Source: Caulobacteraceae bacterium
Lineage (GTDB): Bacteria; Pseudomonadota; Alphaproteobacteria; Caulobacterales; Caulobacteraceae
Assembly (NCBI GenBank): GCA_003136615.1
Contig: PLFA01000090.1
Coordinates: forward strand, 6,082 to 12,432
Direction: 5' to 3'
DNA: 6,351 bases
The translations under genes and the position numbers were made by a program. Shown here one piece after another: positions 6,144 through 6,351 of the stretch. The notes beneath the pieces are model-generated. The model made no database searches. It worked only from the letters and a program-made list of their open reading frames with translations, and was not told the DNA's origin. The number at the start of each line of letters is the position of its first letter. The stretch's first letter is position 1.

Positions 6144-6351
6144 TGGACGCAACGGTCGACACAGCCCCGCCCTTGGTTCGTGGCGGCCCCACGCGGCACG
6201 CCCCGGGACGCGGGGGCAAGGATCTGACGCGAGGGCCTATCACGCGTACGCTGTTGCTATTTTCCCTCCCGCTTCTCGGCGCCAACGCGCTCCAGTCTCT
6301 CAACGGCACGGTCAATCAGATCTGGGTCAGCCACACCCTGGGCGAAGTGGC
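6143..6351 (+). CDS. MATE-family efflux transporter, N-terminal 69 residues (3' end outside window)
   Basis: The frame starts at ATG 6143-6145, sharing one base with the TGA of the aldo/keto reductase (TGATG), and stays open to the window end. After a basic, Gly/Pro-rich tail (residues 1 to about 25) the protein reads 'DLTRGPITRTLLLFSLPLLGANALQSLNGTVNQIWVSHTLGEVA'. This matches the start of MATE/DinF-type exporters: a short 'L(T)xGPI' lead-in, a first membrane helix (about 34-57) with the conserved Pro in 'SLPLL', then 'NQIWVSHTLGE', where the family usually has '(D)xIWVGxxLGxxA'. MATE proteins export drugs and metabolites from the cytoplasm in exchange for Na+ or H+. In this copy the usual Asp of 'vDtiwvG' is replaced by Asn and the Gly by Ser. 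No Shine-Dalgarno is visible, so translation probably depends on coupling to the reductase. Only the first helix is visible, so the family call is good but the subgroup is open. Confidence 0.82.
   Translation, partial: MDATVDTAPPLVRGGPTRHAPGRGGKDLTRGPITRTLLLFSLPLLGANALQSLNGTVNQIWVSHTLGEV

Overview
The window is GC-rich DNA with high-GC codon use. It most likely comes from a TonB-receptor-rich alphaproteobacterium of the sphingomonad/Caulobacterales kind. This rests on the style of the TonB-dependent receptors (a long Ala/Pro-rich linker after the signal peptide, a 'GEIVVTAEKR' TonB box, and an 'NNLFNT...HYKF' C-terminus) and on the gene mix; the sequence contains no taxonomic marker gene. No RNA genes, insertion sequences or CRISPR arrays were seen.

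Layout from left to right. (1) Positions 1-357 are the last 118 codons of a TonB-dependent outer-membrane receptor (TBDR1) whose beginning lies outside the window. It is followed by a candidate intrinsic terminator at 378-424. (2) Positions 401-2008 on the minus strand encode a complete 535-residue FAD-dependent oxidoreductase of the phytoene-desaturase-like/PYROXD2-like group, convergent with TBDR1. (3) Positions 2009-2263 are a divergent intergenic region with a perfect 5-1-5 palindrome and a strong ribosome binding site. (4) Positions 2264-5005 encode a complete 913-residue TonB-dependent receptor (TBDR2). Its last 118 codons align without gaps to TBDR1 at about 82% amino-acid identity. A textbook GNRA-capped terminator follows. 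(5) Positions 5190-6143 encode an aldo/keto reductase with an intact catalytic tetrad. (6) A MATE-family efflux transporter starts at 6143, its ATG overlapping the reductase stop codon (TGATG), and runs off the window end.

Taken together, the locus has two paralogous outer-membrane importers flanking an inverted FAD oxidoreductase, then a two-gene unit of a cytoplasmic NADPH-dependent carbonyl reductase and an inner-membrane multidrug-type exporter. An uptake-modify-export or uptake-detoxify pathway for a small hydrophobic or aromatic compound would fit, but the sequence does not identify the substrate and this link is inference. The clearest unusual points are the old tandem receptor duplication around the oxidoreductase, three cysteine pairs confined to the receptor barrel region, and the overlap of TBDR1's terminator with the oxidoreductase's 3' coding end.
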